Shown piece by piece: positions 36,800 through 49,639 of a stretch of 64,000 bases of DNA. The stretch lies in contig CM049313.1 in the NCBI GenBank assembly GCA_026874595.1, positions 36,280,159 to 36,344,158 of the forward strand, read 5' to 3'. This DNA comes from Sipunculus nudus (Eukaryota > Annelida > Sipuncula > Golfingiida > Sipunculidae). Position 1 is the stretch's first letter. Each line of letters opens with the position of its first letter. The notes below the pieces were generated by a model that was not told the origin of the DNA, did no database searches, and was given only the letters and a program-made list of their open reading frames with translations. A program made the translations under genes and the position numbers.

Positions 36800-39589
36800 C
36801 TGAAACAAGTTGAAAAGAACCTTCAGTGACATTAAAATGACAGAACAAGAGCATCACAAATGGTGCATATTATGCCCATCGTAGATCTTGTGACCGATAT
36901 CATTAAATATGAGTGAGTTTTGCTGAGAATATAGTTCAGGAAGGAAACTTTATTGGTTAATATTCACAATGAATATCCATCAGATTTTTGGTAAGTCATC
37001 AAAGCCACCAAAGTCGGGTGACCTCTGACCTCACTGCACAGATAAAGCTGGAAATCTTAATAGGTAATATTTTATATTGACTAACATTTCTGCTGAGTTT
37101 TATCAAAATCACATTCTTGGTAAGTTATCTTGGTAACACCACAAAGTAGCCGAGTGACCTCTGACCTTATTAAATATGCATGGATTTGCCCACAATAGAA
37201 AAATCCTGTATCTGCCCCTGTGTAATCACCTACGTCTGTCTGTTTCTTTTTCTTTGTTTGTTTGTTTGTTTCTGTACAAGATAATCTCATTATCTTCTCA
37301 TTAGATTTCAAAGAATATAGTGGACTTCAGCTTGGACTTGAGGGAAAGGAAAGCTTATTGAATTTATAATGTGATCTGGACCTAATAGAGGTAGGTATAC
37401 ACTGTCATTGTTGTGACTGATTGTGTTTGGGTGCACATTTAGGTAAAATTATCACTCTTTATTTATAGAAATATTACTATTACTATATTTTTTTTAATCC
37501 TCACCATTATTTTCATCAAAATTATCAGTGCATTCATTACTGTGAACAATATCACATATGAAAATATCATTTTTGTCATAATTATTTTTATTATTTTTGA
37601 TAATGATTATTTATCATGTAAATAACTATTATTATCATTAAAATTATCAAAATTAACTATCACCTTTACTATATTTTTTACTGTGATCATGAAAAAATAT
37701 TCAGTAAACATCTTTTTGAAAATATTATGCCTTTGTGATTTGTCTGGTCATACCATGGAAAATAACAAAAAAATTTCAAGTACTCTGAAAAAATGTAACA
37801 AATACCAAGCTGGCTTTATCACGCATGTGGATGAAAAAATTTTAATTTTTCAGACAAACTGGATGGGGTGATGAATCCAAGAAAACCCTTCCTAAATGTG
37901 ACCAGAATTTTGAGGTTGGGGCAAAAAAGGATGACTCAAGTGTCAGGAGACCCCTGGCCTCCAGGCCCAGAGACCACAAGCATATTAAGTGGTGAGGCCT
38001 GGTCTGAAAACCAAAACCACAAGTATCAGGCTGACAGAAGCTGGTGAATCTGAGGCTGCCAGCAGCAGGGGGCCACAAAGCCTTGTAATCAGGTCTAATG
38101 GCTGCTAGACCAGACCAACAAAGTCAGCCAAGTCTTTGTAAACCTCAAGGGTGGCTGGACTTGTTCTGAGAGGCTTGCTGTTCAGAACAAGACAAGCAGC
38201 GCAGATCAATTCCAGCTAATAGGTTAGGTGAAAAGTAACACTGTTCAATCTCTTGTCAACCCATCTTCAGAAGAAAAGCTGTTCAGTTCTTGTTGTAGCA
38301 GTGTTTCTGTGGCTGTGAAGACTTTATGTCAATCAGGAAATGTCAGTGACAATTCAGCCGTGAAGAGGATTACATCAAAAAGAGTGCTTTAACATGGGTG
38401 ATGCAGCCTCTCAGGCTCTCTCCACACAGACAACACATTGTGTCCTCTCCATGCAGATGACATACTGTGTCTCAGTCAGGGGTTAAAGCTCTATCAGATA
38501 CAAAATCCATTCTCCTACTGTTTATATCAAGTACAAATTCCCTAAGCTTCAATGATGATCATTTACAGACTTCAACAACAAAAGCTATACACCACTTCAC
38601 CTAGAGAACCAGACAACAAGATCTTTATGTCCTTTCTGGGTTCATAAAGCAAACATTAGCACATTATCTGCATGTTACAAGACCAAAGTCATTTGGGGTG
38701 ACTCTGTTTATTATCTGGGACACTAAGACACAACTTGGTAGTTCTTCATAATAATATGTGAAAAAAATATTTGATATTTTAATCATTTGAGTAACCAAAA
38801 ATACATCTTATTTTTTTTCAAAATATATTTGTCAAAATGTAAACAAATCTGAATTTTCACATTTTCAAAATTGACTGGTTTTCAAAATATCTGATGTACA
38901 TATTAAACATGAAGTATTAATATTAAGGGAATGAAGCCTTTATTCACTATGATCTATATTTCTTAAATTATATGTCTTATATGTGTTCTTATGTGTAGGG
39001 TATCTAGGAATTTATGCCACTTATACAATACTAGTTTAGTGAATGGCATTGTATGCAGTTTTAATCTTAGCTAAGCAGCTCTAAATATTTATCGATACAG
39101 GTCATTCTTGTTTTCTAGTAGTACATGTATGTTGTTATCTTGATGTATCAATGTAGTTCTCTTAATATTAAATGTACTTATCTTAAGACAAATTTTCATT
39201 AAGTCCAGTACATTAAATATCTTTTTAAAATAATTATCTAACATTTATTGTCTTTGTCTGATAATTTTTGTCATGTATGTGCATTTTTTATTGGATTATG
39301 GTTTGTCAGCAGCACACACATTCCTGTATATTTTATGGGCATAATAAATAAATCTTATCTTAGTACAACTTAAATGTTCCTGTAAAAGTGTCTTTTCCAA
39401 ATTAACAGAATATTTTTGTAATATTTTGGATTTCGAACAAGTCTGGTTTTCTGCATGCATTTTTGTTGTTGTTGCTCATCTAATCAACTTTAACAGAGTC
39501 AGTTTGGTTACTCACTTGGTTTTCCTAACAGACATAAGTCTGGTTATAGTAACTTGGATATCCTTACATATATTTGTTTGTTTACTCAC
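36800..39589 (-). other. intron of the RCC1-repeat gene
   Basis: Inferred phase-0 intron between the two RCC1 exons (donor GTGAGT at its high end, acceptor TTTCAG at its low end). It is AT-rich unique sequence with an ATTATT/TTATCA-rich stretch around 37480-37680 and a slightly more GC-balanced part around 37900-38500. I see no coding signal or recognised transposable element in it. Confidence 0.75.
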
Positions 39590-39800
39590 TTGGTTATCTT
39601 TGTAGCTTTTTATCCTGAAGTCATATCCCAGTTGACCGAAATAGTTGTTGCCAAAGCTGAACATGTGACCATTTTTTAGCCATACAAATGTGTGACGGGA
39701 TCCACAGGCTACACCAGCGACCTCTGGTGGTTTGGGCTGGTGGGCATACAGTTGTATCTTGGTGGGTTTCCATCTGCTTTCACAGTCTCCACAACCCAAC
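39590..39800 (-). CDS. RCC1-repeat protein, internal 211-nt exon
   Basis: Flanked on the minus strand by the acceptor TTTGTACAG and the donor CAA|GTGAGT. It is 211 nt long: one base completing the previous codon plus 70 full codons, so it ends in phase 0. The translation begins (Q)LGCGDCESRWKP, has the RCC1 core VACGSRHTFVWLKNGHMFSFG near the middle, and then a second glycine-rich turn NNYFGQLGYD, ending KSYKDNQ. It therefore completes one RCC1 blade and opens the next. C-G-x-x-H is the most conserved RCC1 signature and is intact. The frame is open across the donor for some residues, but the strong GTGAGT and the phase-matched next exon at 36690-36799 place the boundary here. Spacing to the 5' neighbour is about 7.3 kb and to the 3' neighbour about 2.8 kb. 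The family assignment is firm; the specific orthologue is not. Confidence 0.92.
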
Positions 39801-39862
39801 CTGTACAAATCACAACAGATTAAAAAATTAATAAAAGTTTACTGAGATACTCTTGCGTACAT

Positions 39863-39865
<3 letters not shown>

Positions 39866-39948
<83 letters not shown>
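39866..39948. repeat. (TA)n microsatellite
   Basis: Over 80 bases of TA, about 65 bases upstream (in gene sense) of the 211-nt RCC1 exon's acceptor, so close to its branch-point region. Confidence 0.98.
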
Positions 39949-39952
<4 letters not shown>

Positions 39953-40654
39953 TAATATTTAGATGTTTTAAATGTTGTTAGTGTATGCGTGATTTAGACA
40001 CTTGATCTTCTGGAATGCAATTTGTTAATTAATAAATCTCAATATGGATCCTTTTTTCCTCTGTCTTTCCTGTCCTGGGATAGGAAATTCACTTCTGTTA
40101 TGACTGCCCCCCCCCCAACCATACACACACACAGCATGATATAGCTTCATTTACAGATCCTGTACTGTTATCACATGCACTGCCACTCTTGGGTCTCTAC
40201 CACTACTACCACTTTCACTACAACTACTACCACACCTTAAATCATCATCATGTGCTTCCACTATAAACTGTGACACAGTGGAAGCACAGCTGTGCAGGTT
40301 ACGTATAGAAAAAGTATGATACACTGAAAGAATCAGTTGCTTTCAACCTGTGGAAAAGGGTGCTGGACCATATCAGGATCTAACTTTAGAGCAGCCAATC
40401 ACTGCATCAAATTCAAACGACTATATTCTGCATCTTTCATACAAGGTGACATCATCATTCCAACATTTAAGCAGTCCTGCTTACCCCTACCAGACCCCTC
40501 ACGCCAGAGTGGAATTACTCTATTACCTCAGATGATGCTTAAAAGACTTCAGATGCACTGCCATTGTTTCAAGACAGATGGATGCCTACTTCTACGCCCT
40601 CATCTTTGTCTGATTTAAGCTGGACACACAATATTTCACACATTGATGTTTATC

Positions 40655-40673
40655 ATAATTATTTTTATTATAA

Positions 40674-40710
<37 letters not shown>

Positions 40711-40735
40711 CAATATTATTACTATATTATTAATG
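40655..40735. repeat. (TTA)n / (ATT)n microsatellite
   Basis: Imperfect TTATTA repeat of about 80 bases. Confidence 0.9.
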
Positions 40736-41419
40736 CATCTCGAAATTCCCACATGTTGGTCTTTTTGCTGAACTTTGGTCTAATACTTTTTTTTCCCAGA
40801 TGAAAGAGTCAAAACTGTATATTCAGGTGGTGTGTTCCTAAAGATGTCAGAAATATCTTCATAAAAAAAGGAGAGACAAAAGGAGAGATAAGAGTGGCCT
40901 TGTTGAGAGACTCTGCATCTTCTCCTGTCAAGGCAGGTAACTGCAAGAGAACCTCACATATGTCAAGAGGACAAGGTTTACATGGATCAAGAGAAAAAAA
41001 TCCCTTCAATATCCAAATCAAAGATTCTGGTAAGAACTATAAGCTTATATCCAGGTGTATAGCCTTTCATTCACACATAATAGATATCAGTCATCTTAGA
41101 TATAGGGTTCCCAGCATTTAATAAAAGACAAATTCCATAATTTTTATTGTCGCTGACATTTCCAACATGTATTTAAAAAATTCCTAGATTTCAGTTCAAG
41201 ACAGTTTAGTTTCATATCTCTTATATTGTTGAAAAAAGGTAGTTGCAGTGAACATGCTGAAAATATGGTACTAATTTGTATTGTGTTCACCATGATTGTA
41301 TATACATACTTTAGCCACCAGAGTCAATTGTCAAGTGAAGATGCAGAGCCAAAATATGACAGAAAGACGTTTAATTGTGAGACAATCAAGAGCAATGAAG
41401 CTTTCCTGGCTTGTAGCAT

Positions 41420-41795
41420 TTTTCTTGAATTCCATGAACTTTTCTTTTTTCCCTGATTTATGTAATTTTTCTCAAATTTTCTTACTTTCTCTTGATCTTG
41501 ATTTATATCATTTTCACAAATCCCAGGACTTTTTCAATTGTTGTTGATTTATTTCATTTCTCAGGTTCCACAAAGTTTTCCTGACTTGTGGCACTTACCC
41601 AAATTCAACTTCAAGGATATTTGCCTTAATTACTTGTAAGATTTTTCTTAAATTCCAGGACCTTTTTCTCTTATTTTGATTTTTTTTCATTTTTCTCAAA
41701 TTCCATGATATTTTCCAGACCTGTGGGTTTTTTCTCAAATTCCAGGACATTTTCTCTTGCTCCTGATTTATGTAATTTCTCTCAAACTGCCTGTT
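41420..41795. repeat. degenerate ~60-75-bp tandem repeat
   Basis: Repeated variants of TTTCTCAAATTCCAGGACAT, then TTTTCTCTTGATCCTGATTT and ATGTAATT follow one another four to five times with strong divergence. Confidence 0.65.
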
Positions 41796-42224
41796 GAGAT
41801 CAAGGAATCATTTTGAAGAATTTTTAGGATGTCACTGGACGTGGATATTACACTGTAAGTATGTGCTAAATGATGAAATTTTATGAAAAAATTATTCAAA
41901 ACAGCTAGTTCTTTTTGAACCTGAATACTAGATCAGCTAAGATTAGTGACTTTGTTCACCTGTTTTCGTTCAGTCTCTAAAGGTAAAATTAATTACTATT
42001 TACCAGTCTAATTTAACCCAGCAGTGAGATAATTTACAAATACAATATAAAGAATTCAACAACAACAATTCAGTCAATAGATTACATTCAGCAGGAAGTT
42101 GAACAAATTTTGATTAAAATTTGTTGACAACTGTCATCTGGAATATAATAATCATCACTGGGACACTATATGACCTGTGTACTTGTCCACCTCTATACCA
42201 TAATAAAATTCTTTGCAGCTCATA

Positions 42225-42650
42225 AACAGATATGTCTTCCCCTATGGGCCATCCCAAATCATTAGGGGTAAAATATGCACCATCTAAAAACAATGATTCT
42301 AGATTTCAGGAGATTTTATCTTGAAGGTCAAGGTCATCATTTTTTGGACTCCAGTGAGATTTTGGCAGAAAGAACTGGTGTGTCAAATTTTAGGACAAAA
42401 TGTGAAAAACTTCAAAATTTGTGGGGTTCACAAAAATTTCACATTTTAGCAAATTTGACCTTGAAGAAGGTCAAGGTTACCTGGTTTCAAACATGTCCAA
42501 GATTTTGGTAGGAACAATGAGTGGTTTTAAATTTTGGAGGAAAATATGCAGCCCTTCAACAATTATCACGTTCACAAGATATCCTACAGACGACAATAGA
42601 CAAAGACAGATTAAATGGCACTGAAAACAACATGTCTCCCCTGAACGGTG
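42225..42650. repeat. dispersed repeat with paired TCAAGGTCA blocks
   Basis: CTTGAAGGTCAAGGTCATCA at about 42322 and TTGACCTTGAAGAAGGTCAA at about 42455 each flank sequences of the form GATTTTGGCAGAAAGAACTG..TCAAATTTTAGGACAAAATG / GATTTTGGTAGGAACAATGA..TTAAATTTTGGAGGAAAATA. This gives a two-unit repeat with a period of about 155-160 bases. It ends in ACAGACGACAATAGACAAAG, a diverged GACGGAC-type tail. Open frames across it are by-products. Confidence 0.7.
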
Positions 42651-44543
42651 GAGTCATAATGATTCCAGATGAATGTTAAATTTGTTTTATGAGATCACAT
42701 GGATGTAAAGTAATAAATCTCATTAATAAATACTAATGTACATAGTTTCTTTTATCAGAATATCTATATAGAAAATATAGAAAATTATAGAAGACAATTT
42801 TTTCATGGGAAAATGTATGAAATATATGAATTGGCAGAAACCTTGTTCTATTCATCCACTGAGCACTTCCATATAATGCTGAAGCTTAACTCTTCCTGCA
42901 TGTCCATCAAATTTCTTTATGTACAATACTGTTTTACAGGCACACCACTCTGACATTTATATAGAAGTACTTGACCATAACAACAGCATAGATCAAGAGC
43001 ATATTTTTCTTTGGGGTTTCTACAGCAGTTTACATTACATTCAAATAAATATTTTCAATCTAATTAGTTGTCCATTCTTATTCTCCACTGCATCTTATGA
43101 CATTAGAACTGACTTTTGGTTAAAAAAAAGTGAGACAAACTGCAAATTAACAGAAAATGTTTATCCTTGGTCTTTGGTTAAACAGGTTTTCAGGAAAAGT
43201 CAACCACCTTGAGAACTCTATGACATTTACCAAATATGGAATTATTCAAGAATGAGGTCACTCTCCTTGTAAAGGTCATGACCCCAATTTATATAGGCTT
43301 CATTCTCTGCCAAATAACTAAAGAAAATGCATAATCTGAGAGAAATCTGTCAATCAGTTTTATGTGGCAGTGAGGGGTAAGTACATTGCATGGAATATGT
43401 GTAGTAGGTGGCACCACAAGTCTTCTTTACAAGATAAACTCTCCAAGATTTTTTTTTGTTCAGGTTTTCAAACAGATTTTATCAAATCCTGGCTAGATAT
43501 ACTGAGCAGAAACATTTTAGATGTACTGGTAAACATTTGCATCTGCTAATAGCTGGCCACACAGTCAGACTGAAGGACAATTAACAGACAATTACCAATT
43601 GCTAAAGCTAAGTGTGACAGAAAGTCAGTTGAGGTAAAAACTGACAAGCTCTCAGTGGTGAATGTTTTACATCAGAATTAGATATAAAGTTGTCCAAAAG
43701 AGAGCAAAATTTAAGTTTTATTCCACAGATTTTATAACTCTGAAGGAACTTGCATGACCATCAGCGTGAATATTAACTCTTTTAGTCCTCTGAACACAAG
43801 CAAAATTCATCATATTCCATATTACAGTAAATTCTCCAAATTGCATTATGACCTTTATCGTGAGAAATGAGTACACATTTACTGTAACTTATTAGTAACA
43901 TTTTGGCATTAGTTCAACACAAAAGATTGCCACTATTATCATTACAATTAAAAAAGAGATTAATCAACAATAATGTCATTCACATATCATAAGATTTGAC
44001 ATTAAAAGAAAGCACCATTGCTGATGCATTCATTAACAATATATATGAACCTACATTTCATAATAAACACAAGTTACAGGCAGCAATTAGTAAGCATTAA
44101 AAGACTGAATGACCAGGGTTTACTTCTGACACTTATTATTAGACTGGTATAGTTTTCAATGGGGGCTTTTAAATAGACTGGTTTTGGCCTCAATGCTGGC
44201 CTGATCAAGGGTTGGCATCTAGATCACACAAACACCCTTATGTATGACTTTATCTCTGGCTACATTAATGCTGGATCAGACTCTATGAATATTAAAGTAA
44301 CCCTTATTAACCTTTCACCAGATGTTATCAAGATTTATATACCCACCCCACCTTAACTAGACTCACAGCTGCAGTAACCAAAATTATAAGATTCTATAGT
44401 ACACATTAATTAGGAATGTATACTGAAGTATTTTTAACTGTGGATAAAGGATATCTAATGAATTAAAATCGTGAGCCTGGTCTTAAAAATAAATTTTGTG
44501 GTGGTTATTCATATTTATGGTTTTCACAACCACAGAAAAACAA

Positions 44544-44545
<2 letters not shown>

Positions 44546-44625
<80 letters not shown>

Positions 44626-44628
44626 TAA
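44546..44628. repeat. (TA)n microsatellite with one interruption
   Basis: TA repeat with a single AAATA break. The Ile/Tyr-rich frames over it are artefacts. Confidence 0.97.
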
Positions 44629-47054
44629 TTTTATTCTCTGGTTAGTTAAATTTCACAAAATAAACCATCCAATAATTCTGATTTGGTTAAAGCTGATTTT
44701 ACATTAGAGTGCAAAAATGCTTCATCATATATTATTAAAATAACAATCATTTGTTGAAATATACATTGGCAATTATCTTTGTCACCTGACAGGTGCTCAT
44801 AATAAAACACTCATAAAAATTTTATCAAACAGAAAAGAAAATATGCTTACAATGTGAAAACTTTTAAATTTTCAGTTATCAATGCAAATAAGAAACTAAG
44901 GAATAATTGCTTAATCATATTCATTAACTTTATAATTATTTTAGTGACTCAGCATCATTTACTCAAAACTGCTTGAATCTAAATTGATTGTGGTACATTT
45001 AGCTTTTGGATATTTAATATTACTATTGTGGCTGAATATATTTATTCATAACTACTTAAATCTAACTTGACTGTGGTACACATGCCTGTTGGTTATTATA
45101 AAAAGTTTTTAAAAGAGGTGTATATAAGTGGTCCCCTATGGTTGAAACCCTATAAGCAGCTAAAATGATCTGCTTAAAAACACTCATTTTTATATCTCAT
45201 AGAACAAAATTTTATCCCTGAAATTAAAAAAAATATGAATGTTGAACAAACATAATATGAAACACAGAGACTTGTTAATATTATTTTCTTCAATTTTTAA
45301 ATACAAATTGAGCTCTAATATGATGAAATATATTCCTTAAAATTAAAAGGACAAAATGAACATTTTGATTATACAAATGATACAAAAAATATATGAATAT
45401 ATTCATATTATATGTACATCTACACATATTTATATATGTATACACAAAAATACTGGCACATAAACACAGTCTATTTATACTTGAGAAACCATGTGACAAC
45501 AGGAAGGACTGCCGCCTAGAATTGATTGTGCTGCCATCTTGTGACTGGGTATAAAACTATTATGCAAGCCAATGGCCCATGAAATTGACGTCTCAAGACT
45601 TCCAAGATTCCACAGTTATAATTTTGAACAATGATATTTATTTATAGATAAAAAATATTATCAAGCTTTATTTAAGCCCCTTCCGCATGTAGAACTAATC
45701 ATGTCAAGATCAGGGTATTATTTCAATTCCAATTTAACAATGCAACCATATGAAGATGTCTATTAAATATTACTCAATAAACCTAAATTCTTTTAAAGAT
45801 AAGGAGAAAAATTTTTTATTTCATTGTGCTGTGTATATCACATATGTACAAGTACATTAACAATAAAAACATGTAAGTATTTTATTTGAGATTAAATTGT
45901 TTTATTATGGGTAAACATATCAAATTCTGAGTTTTCTTTTGCATGGGTGGCAACATGGACCTTTAGCAAATAGCTTTTGTACAGATATTATTAAAAGAGA
46001 TCTGCAATTTCAGTGTATTGTTAAAATGTATGTCTGAATAAAGTATTAACTTATTAATTTGCCTTCCATTCACTTACCAAATATGTCTATAACAGCAATA
46101 CTGTTAATTTCCTGTTGTTTTTATACTCCATGTTGATTCAGCCATTAACAGAACTCCCTATCCACCACTGGTCACTGATTGTGCTACCTATAATGTGTCA
46201 TTAGATTTGATGGAACTTTTGCCCATCAAACATAAGAGAACCTGGAAGAACTTGCCATAACTAAAATCATGATGCCCATACAAATATTTATAACATTTTT
46301 AGCAATGCCTCACAGCTTACAAGTAAAACTGCAGCAATAACCTCAAAATTAAACAAGAGCACAAAATATTGTCCTTTACTGTCCATTTGAGTATAATCTA
46401 TATTTTTTTAATCCTTCACACTATATGCAAAGAAGCCCTATCTATTCCCCTCTCCCTCCCACACAAACCATCCTTTTCAAATCCCTGGATTAACAACTGC
46501 TCTATACTGAGGTTGGCTTTTTGTTTGCAAGGCTTTTTAGTATTTAGATACTTTTCTTCATCTACTTAACTAGTTGTGTTCATAAGGGAGGCTAGCTATT
46601 TACTTTGAACATTTACTTAAATTTGAACATGTGCTTTCAAGGTCTGGTCCATGTAAACAGTAGCTTTTATCAAAACTGACCTATCTTTAGATAGGTGAGA
46701 TGAATAATACAGTCATAATATAAATGCCTGCTCAGCTGTGTTGAAGGGGGTTCTTTTTCCCTGTAGGTTTCATTTTAATGAGAATATCCTTCTTGCGAAT
46801 ATCCAAATATTATGAATATGAAACCTTGCGAAGATAAAGCTAACCACTGTATAAAATACATCAGCCAATTTCATGCTATGTTAGTCTACCTCTGAGCTAC
46901 TGACCCTTGGGGTTCACTTCCATGTCTATATATATAGAATTACATTGTGTTAATGCTTGTGCAATACAAATTATTTCATGCAAAAACAAACATGTAACTG
47001 AAATACAGTCCTTGTATGAGTTACAATTACAAGATTAAAAACTTGGATACTCAC

Positions 47055-47097
47055 TGGCCTGAGCTGCTGTTTCCCCAGACATAAACCTGATTGTCTT
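47055..47097 (-). CDS. RCC1-repeat protein, internal 43-nt exon
   Basis: A 43-nt micro-exon. On the minus strand it follows the acceptor TGTTTTTCAG and is followed by the donor GTGAGT. It enters in phase 1 (two bases complete a codon, giving E if the upstream base is G) and leaves in phase 2. The frame reads (E)DNQVYVWGNSSSG(Q), the typical start of an RCC1 blade: a hydrophobic strand, then W-G-N-x-x-x-G-Q. The split Q codon (CA|G) is completed exactly by the first base of the exon at 39590-39800, giving the family signature GQLGCGD. RCC1-family proteins fold as seven-bladed propellers and act as exchange factors, chromatin binders or substrate-binding domains of larger proteins such as HERC ligases, Nek kinases and alsin. 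Which member this is cannot be decided from three exons. The upstream exon was not found in the window. Confidence 0.85.
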
Positions 47098-49149
47098 CTG
47101 AAAAACATTAATAAATGACAGTGTGATTTAAAGGACATACTGTAACGTAACCAAGCGACCATTAATTACCACAGCCAGACCCAGTGTAAATGTAGGTTAC
47201 TAACCAAACCTGATTAACTCATGCCTTATGTGACCCAAGGGAGGTCAGCCCAAATGAATCGTTAAAGTGATTAAGTTAATCATGAATTCATGTCTATGTA
47301 AAGAAATATGACATAAATTATCACTAATGTCCAGCTCCTGATAATTTTTTTTCTAAATGTGTTAGCCTAAACCACATATACCATATATTTTAAATAGTAT
47401 ACAACATGACAAATACCTGTGAAAAGAAAAATTTAGACAGAACTTAATTATATTCTCCAAAAACACCTAAAATCTAATTTCACCACAGGCAAAACGCAAT
47501 CTGAAAAAGAATTCGAGGATTTTCTCACTGGTTTGTGACCATTTTATTTCAGTTCATCTTTCATAAATATGCAGCGCAAATACAAAGGATGTGGTATCAA
47601 CAAGTAAGCCAAAAAATAAAATTAATACATTTAAACATAACTTTTTAAATAATGTTAAGAACAATAGTACCATAAAGGTGACAGTTATTATTAATATTAT
47701 ATATCTATTATCTTTTAAATGTTTTTATATGTAAATATATTCATGTTATGTTATACAATCCAAGGTCATGTGAAATTATAAATAAATAAAGACCTCAAAT
47801 AAACATACTCCAATATCATAAGATCATTTTCATACTTTATATCACTGAAAACTTCACTGATAAGTTCATTTTGTATTCTGAATATGGTAACAAAGCCAGC
47901 TTAAAAATCCCCGTTAAAGGAAAAATTAAAAACACCATGTCACAATGATGATCTGTTATGGCATGTCCCAAGGGAAAAACCAGGTGAATTCAAACAGGAT
48001 TCAGAAACAGGTATTATTTCCATAGGCAGGGCTTCCAAAGGAACACTAAGTCTATGACACCTAACACCGCAGCAGCCCAAAAACAATCCTAGAACTGAAG
48101 TGGGAAGTAATATGCCATAAGAAATCTCATACATTTTAATTAACATCCAAAAAAGTTAAGCTGGTTTTTCCAAACCTCGAGATGTCTGCCTTTGTTAGCA
48201 TCCATTACGGACCACAGGGATGTTATGAAAGCCTGGCCCCCAGTGATGTGTTAATGAAGTACAGTACGGCACCTTATATATGCTCTACATGCTACATCTT
48301 CTTTATGTTCAAGCGTGATGTTAAATTTTCTTAGGACTGTCATTTCACACTATTTCATACATGCCATCAATATCAGTTCTTTAATTCTAGTTTAGTTTTT
48401 ACCTGAGAGATGACTCTTGTCTCAGATATCATATATTTATTAAGTATTGGGAAAAAAAGAATATTTTATTAGTACCACAGACAAATACTCTGCTAAATAA
48501 TATTAATTATAATATTATAAATGATAATAACTAATTTTACCATTATTATTAATATTATCACCACCTTTTTACATTTTCAAGTTTATTGCTTGTTATTATT
48601 ATTATCATTATAATGACATTTTAATTTTCCTATAAAAAATAATGATAATATATCAATAAATACTAGTACCACCATGATTATAGGCAAATTAATGAATGGA
48701 ACAACTTCTCTTGCTCACATTTTGGTGTTCTCTAGTTAGGTCAAGTATACTATTTGTATACAATATCAATATCTAGCTGCTGCTCTTTCTTAACTTCACT
48801 GAATTTAAACAGAACATTTCTTGTGAATAACCAATACAACTTGACTATAGGCAAAATTAACAAATTTATTAAACATAAATTGTCATAAAACAATGGGAAG
48901 GATACAGTAAGCAGGATAACTTCAATTTTACTGAATCAGAAGCACAAGGTATTCTCCAACATGCAAAGAGCGACATTTGATGGAGGGAGTGATGGGTGTA
49001 AATGACATATCAATAAATACGACGAACGCAACAGAGACCTGTGCAAACCTTGTGGGTATTGACAGAATTTGTTTGACTTTCTTGTGGCATATTTTACTGG
49101 TAGTAACTGAGACCATTATGATGTTAACAGAGCTCACTTATCACGTCTA
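47098..49149. other. AT-rich non-coding DNA upstream of the 43-nt exon
   Basis: Presumed intron of the RCC1 gene. AT-rich, with ATAATATT low complexity at 48480-48670. The upstream exon, expected to end with a CGxxH-x(2,4)-L-type segment in phase 1, was not found. Confidence 0.45.
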
Positions 49150-49560
49150 TGTTTGTAGCTGAACAGCTGATGAAGAACCTTGTCGCCTGGTGGCCAATTC
49201 TCTGCAACAATTAATGATTCCAGCCAGGTTACCCGGTCTGTTGAGACAAGAGCGGTGCTAATCTCCTGACAGGCAACCTGGTCTAAAGTCTTCCGTCTTC
49301 TGACACAACGTTCAAGTGCCTTTGAGGGGCTTCCAAAAAGTCACAGAATCAATATGAGTCTTCAGGGGAGAAAAATCGCAAATTGTAACATTATGTTCAA
49401 GTGCACCTTTTAATGTCTTCCATGCAACCTGGATGAGAGTCTAACATTGCGGTGAGAATTAGTAATTCTGCTGACTTAATGTCTATTTATAACAGACCAC
49501 TTTTGATGGAGTTAGTAATAAGTTCAGGCTGCTGTGGTATTGGGAGAATTGGAGGAGTCT
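49150..49560. promoter_or_regulatory. GC-balanced unique block, candidate non-coding element
   Basis: Non-repetitive block with CAATTAATGATTCCAGCC and several CAACCTGG strings (GGCAACCTGGTC, GCAACCTGGATG). No open frame with exon character. Confidence 0.3.
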
Positions 49561-49639
49561 CCGCAACAGCGACCAAATATTTAGTTATCTACAGCTTGTT
49601 TTAGATAAAGGTCTTGCTTTACGGCAACTTTTAAATACT

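Larger units (their letters stand above)
39801..47054 (-). other. intron of the RCC1-repeat gene
   Basis: Inferred phase-2 intron, because the split Q codon requires these two exons to be adjacent in the transcript. It holds a long (TA)n tract, a (TTA)n tract, a degenerate TTCTCAAATTCCAGGACATT-type repeat at 41.4-41.8 kb, a TCAAGGTCA repeat at 42.2-42.65 kb and another (TA)n tract at 44.55 kb. The rest is AT-rich unique DNA. Confidence 0.7.

Noticed and set aside
40799-41027. Acceptor-like TTTTTTTTCCCAG and donor-like TCTGGTAAGAAC on the plus strand with an open frame between
   Set aside because: The only frame open across most of it starts with a stop directly after the acceptor, and the product has no motif. 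The adjacent RCC1 exons are on the other strand and already join in phase.
42275-42624. Two overlapping plus frames of 67-78 codons
   Set aside because: Both lie inside a dispersed TCAAGGTCA repeat and encode no known motif.
47101-47163. GGTCGCTTGG (GRLG-like) just upstream of the 43-nt exon
   Set aside because: It lies within the intron immediately before the acceptor. No in-frame continuation to the exon and no donor.
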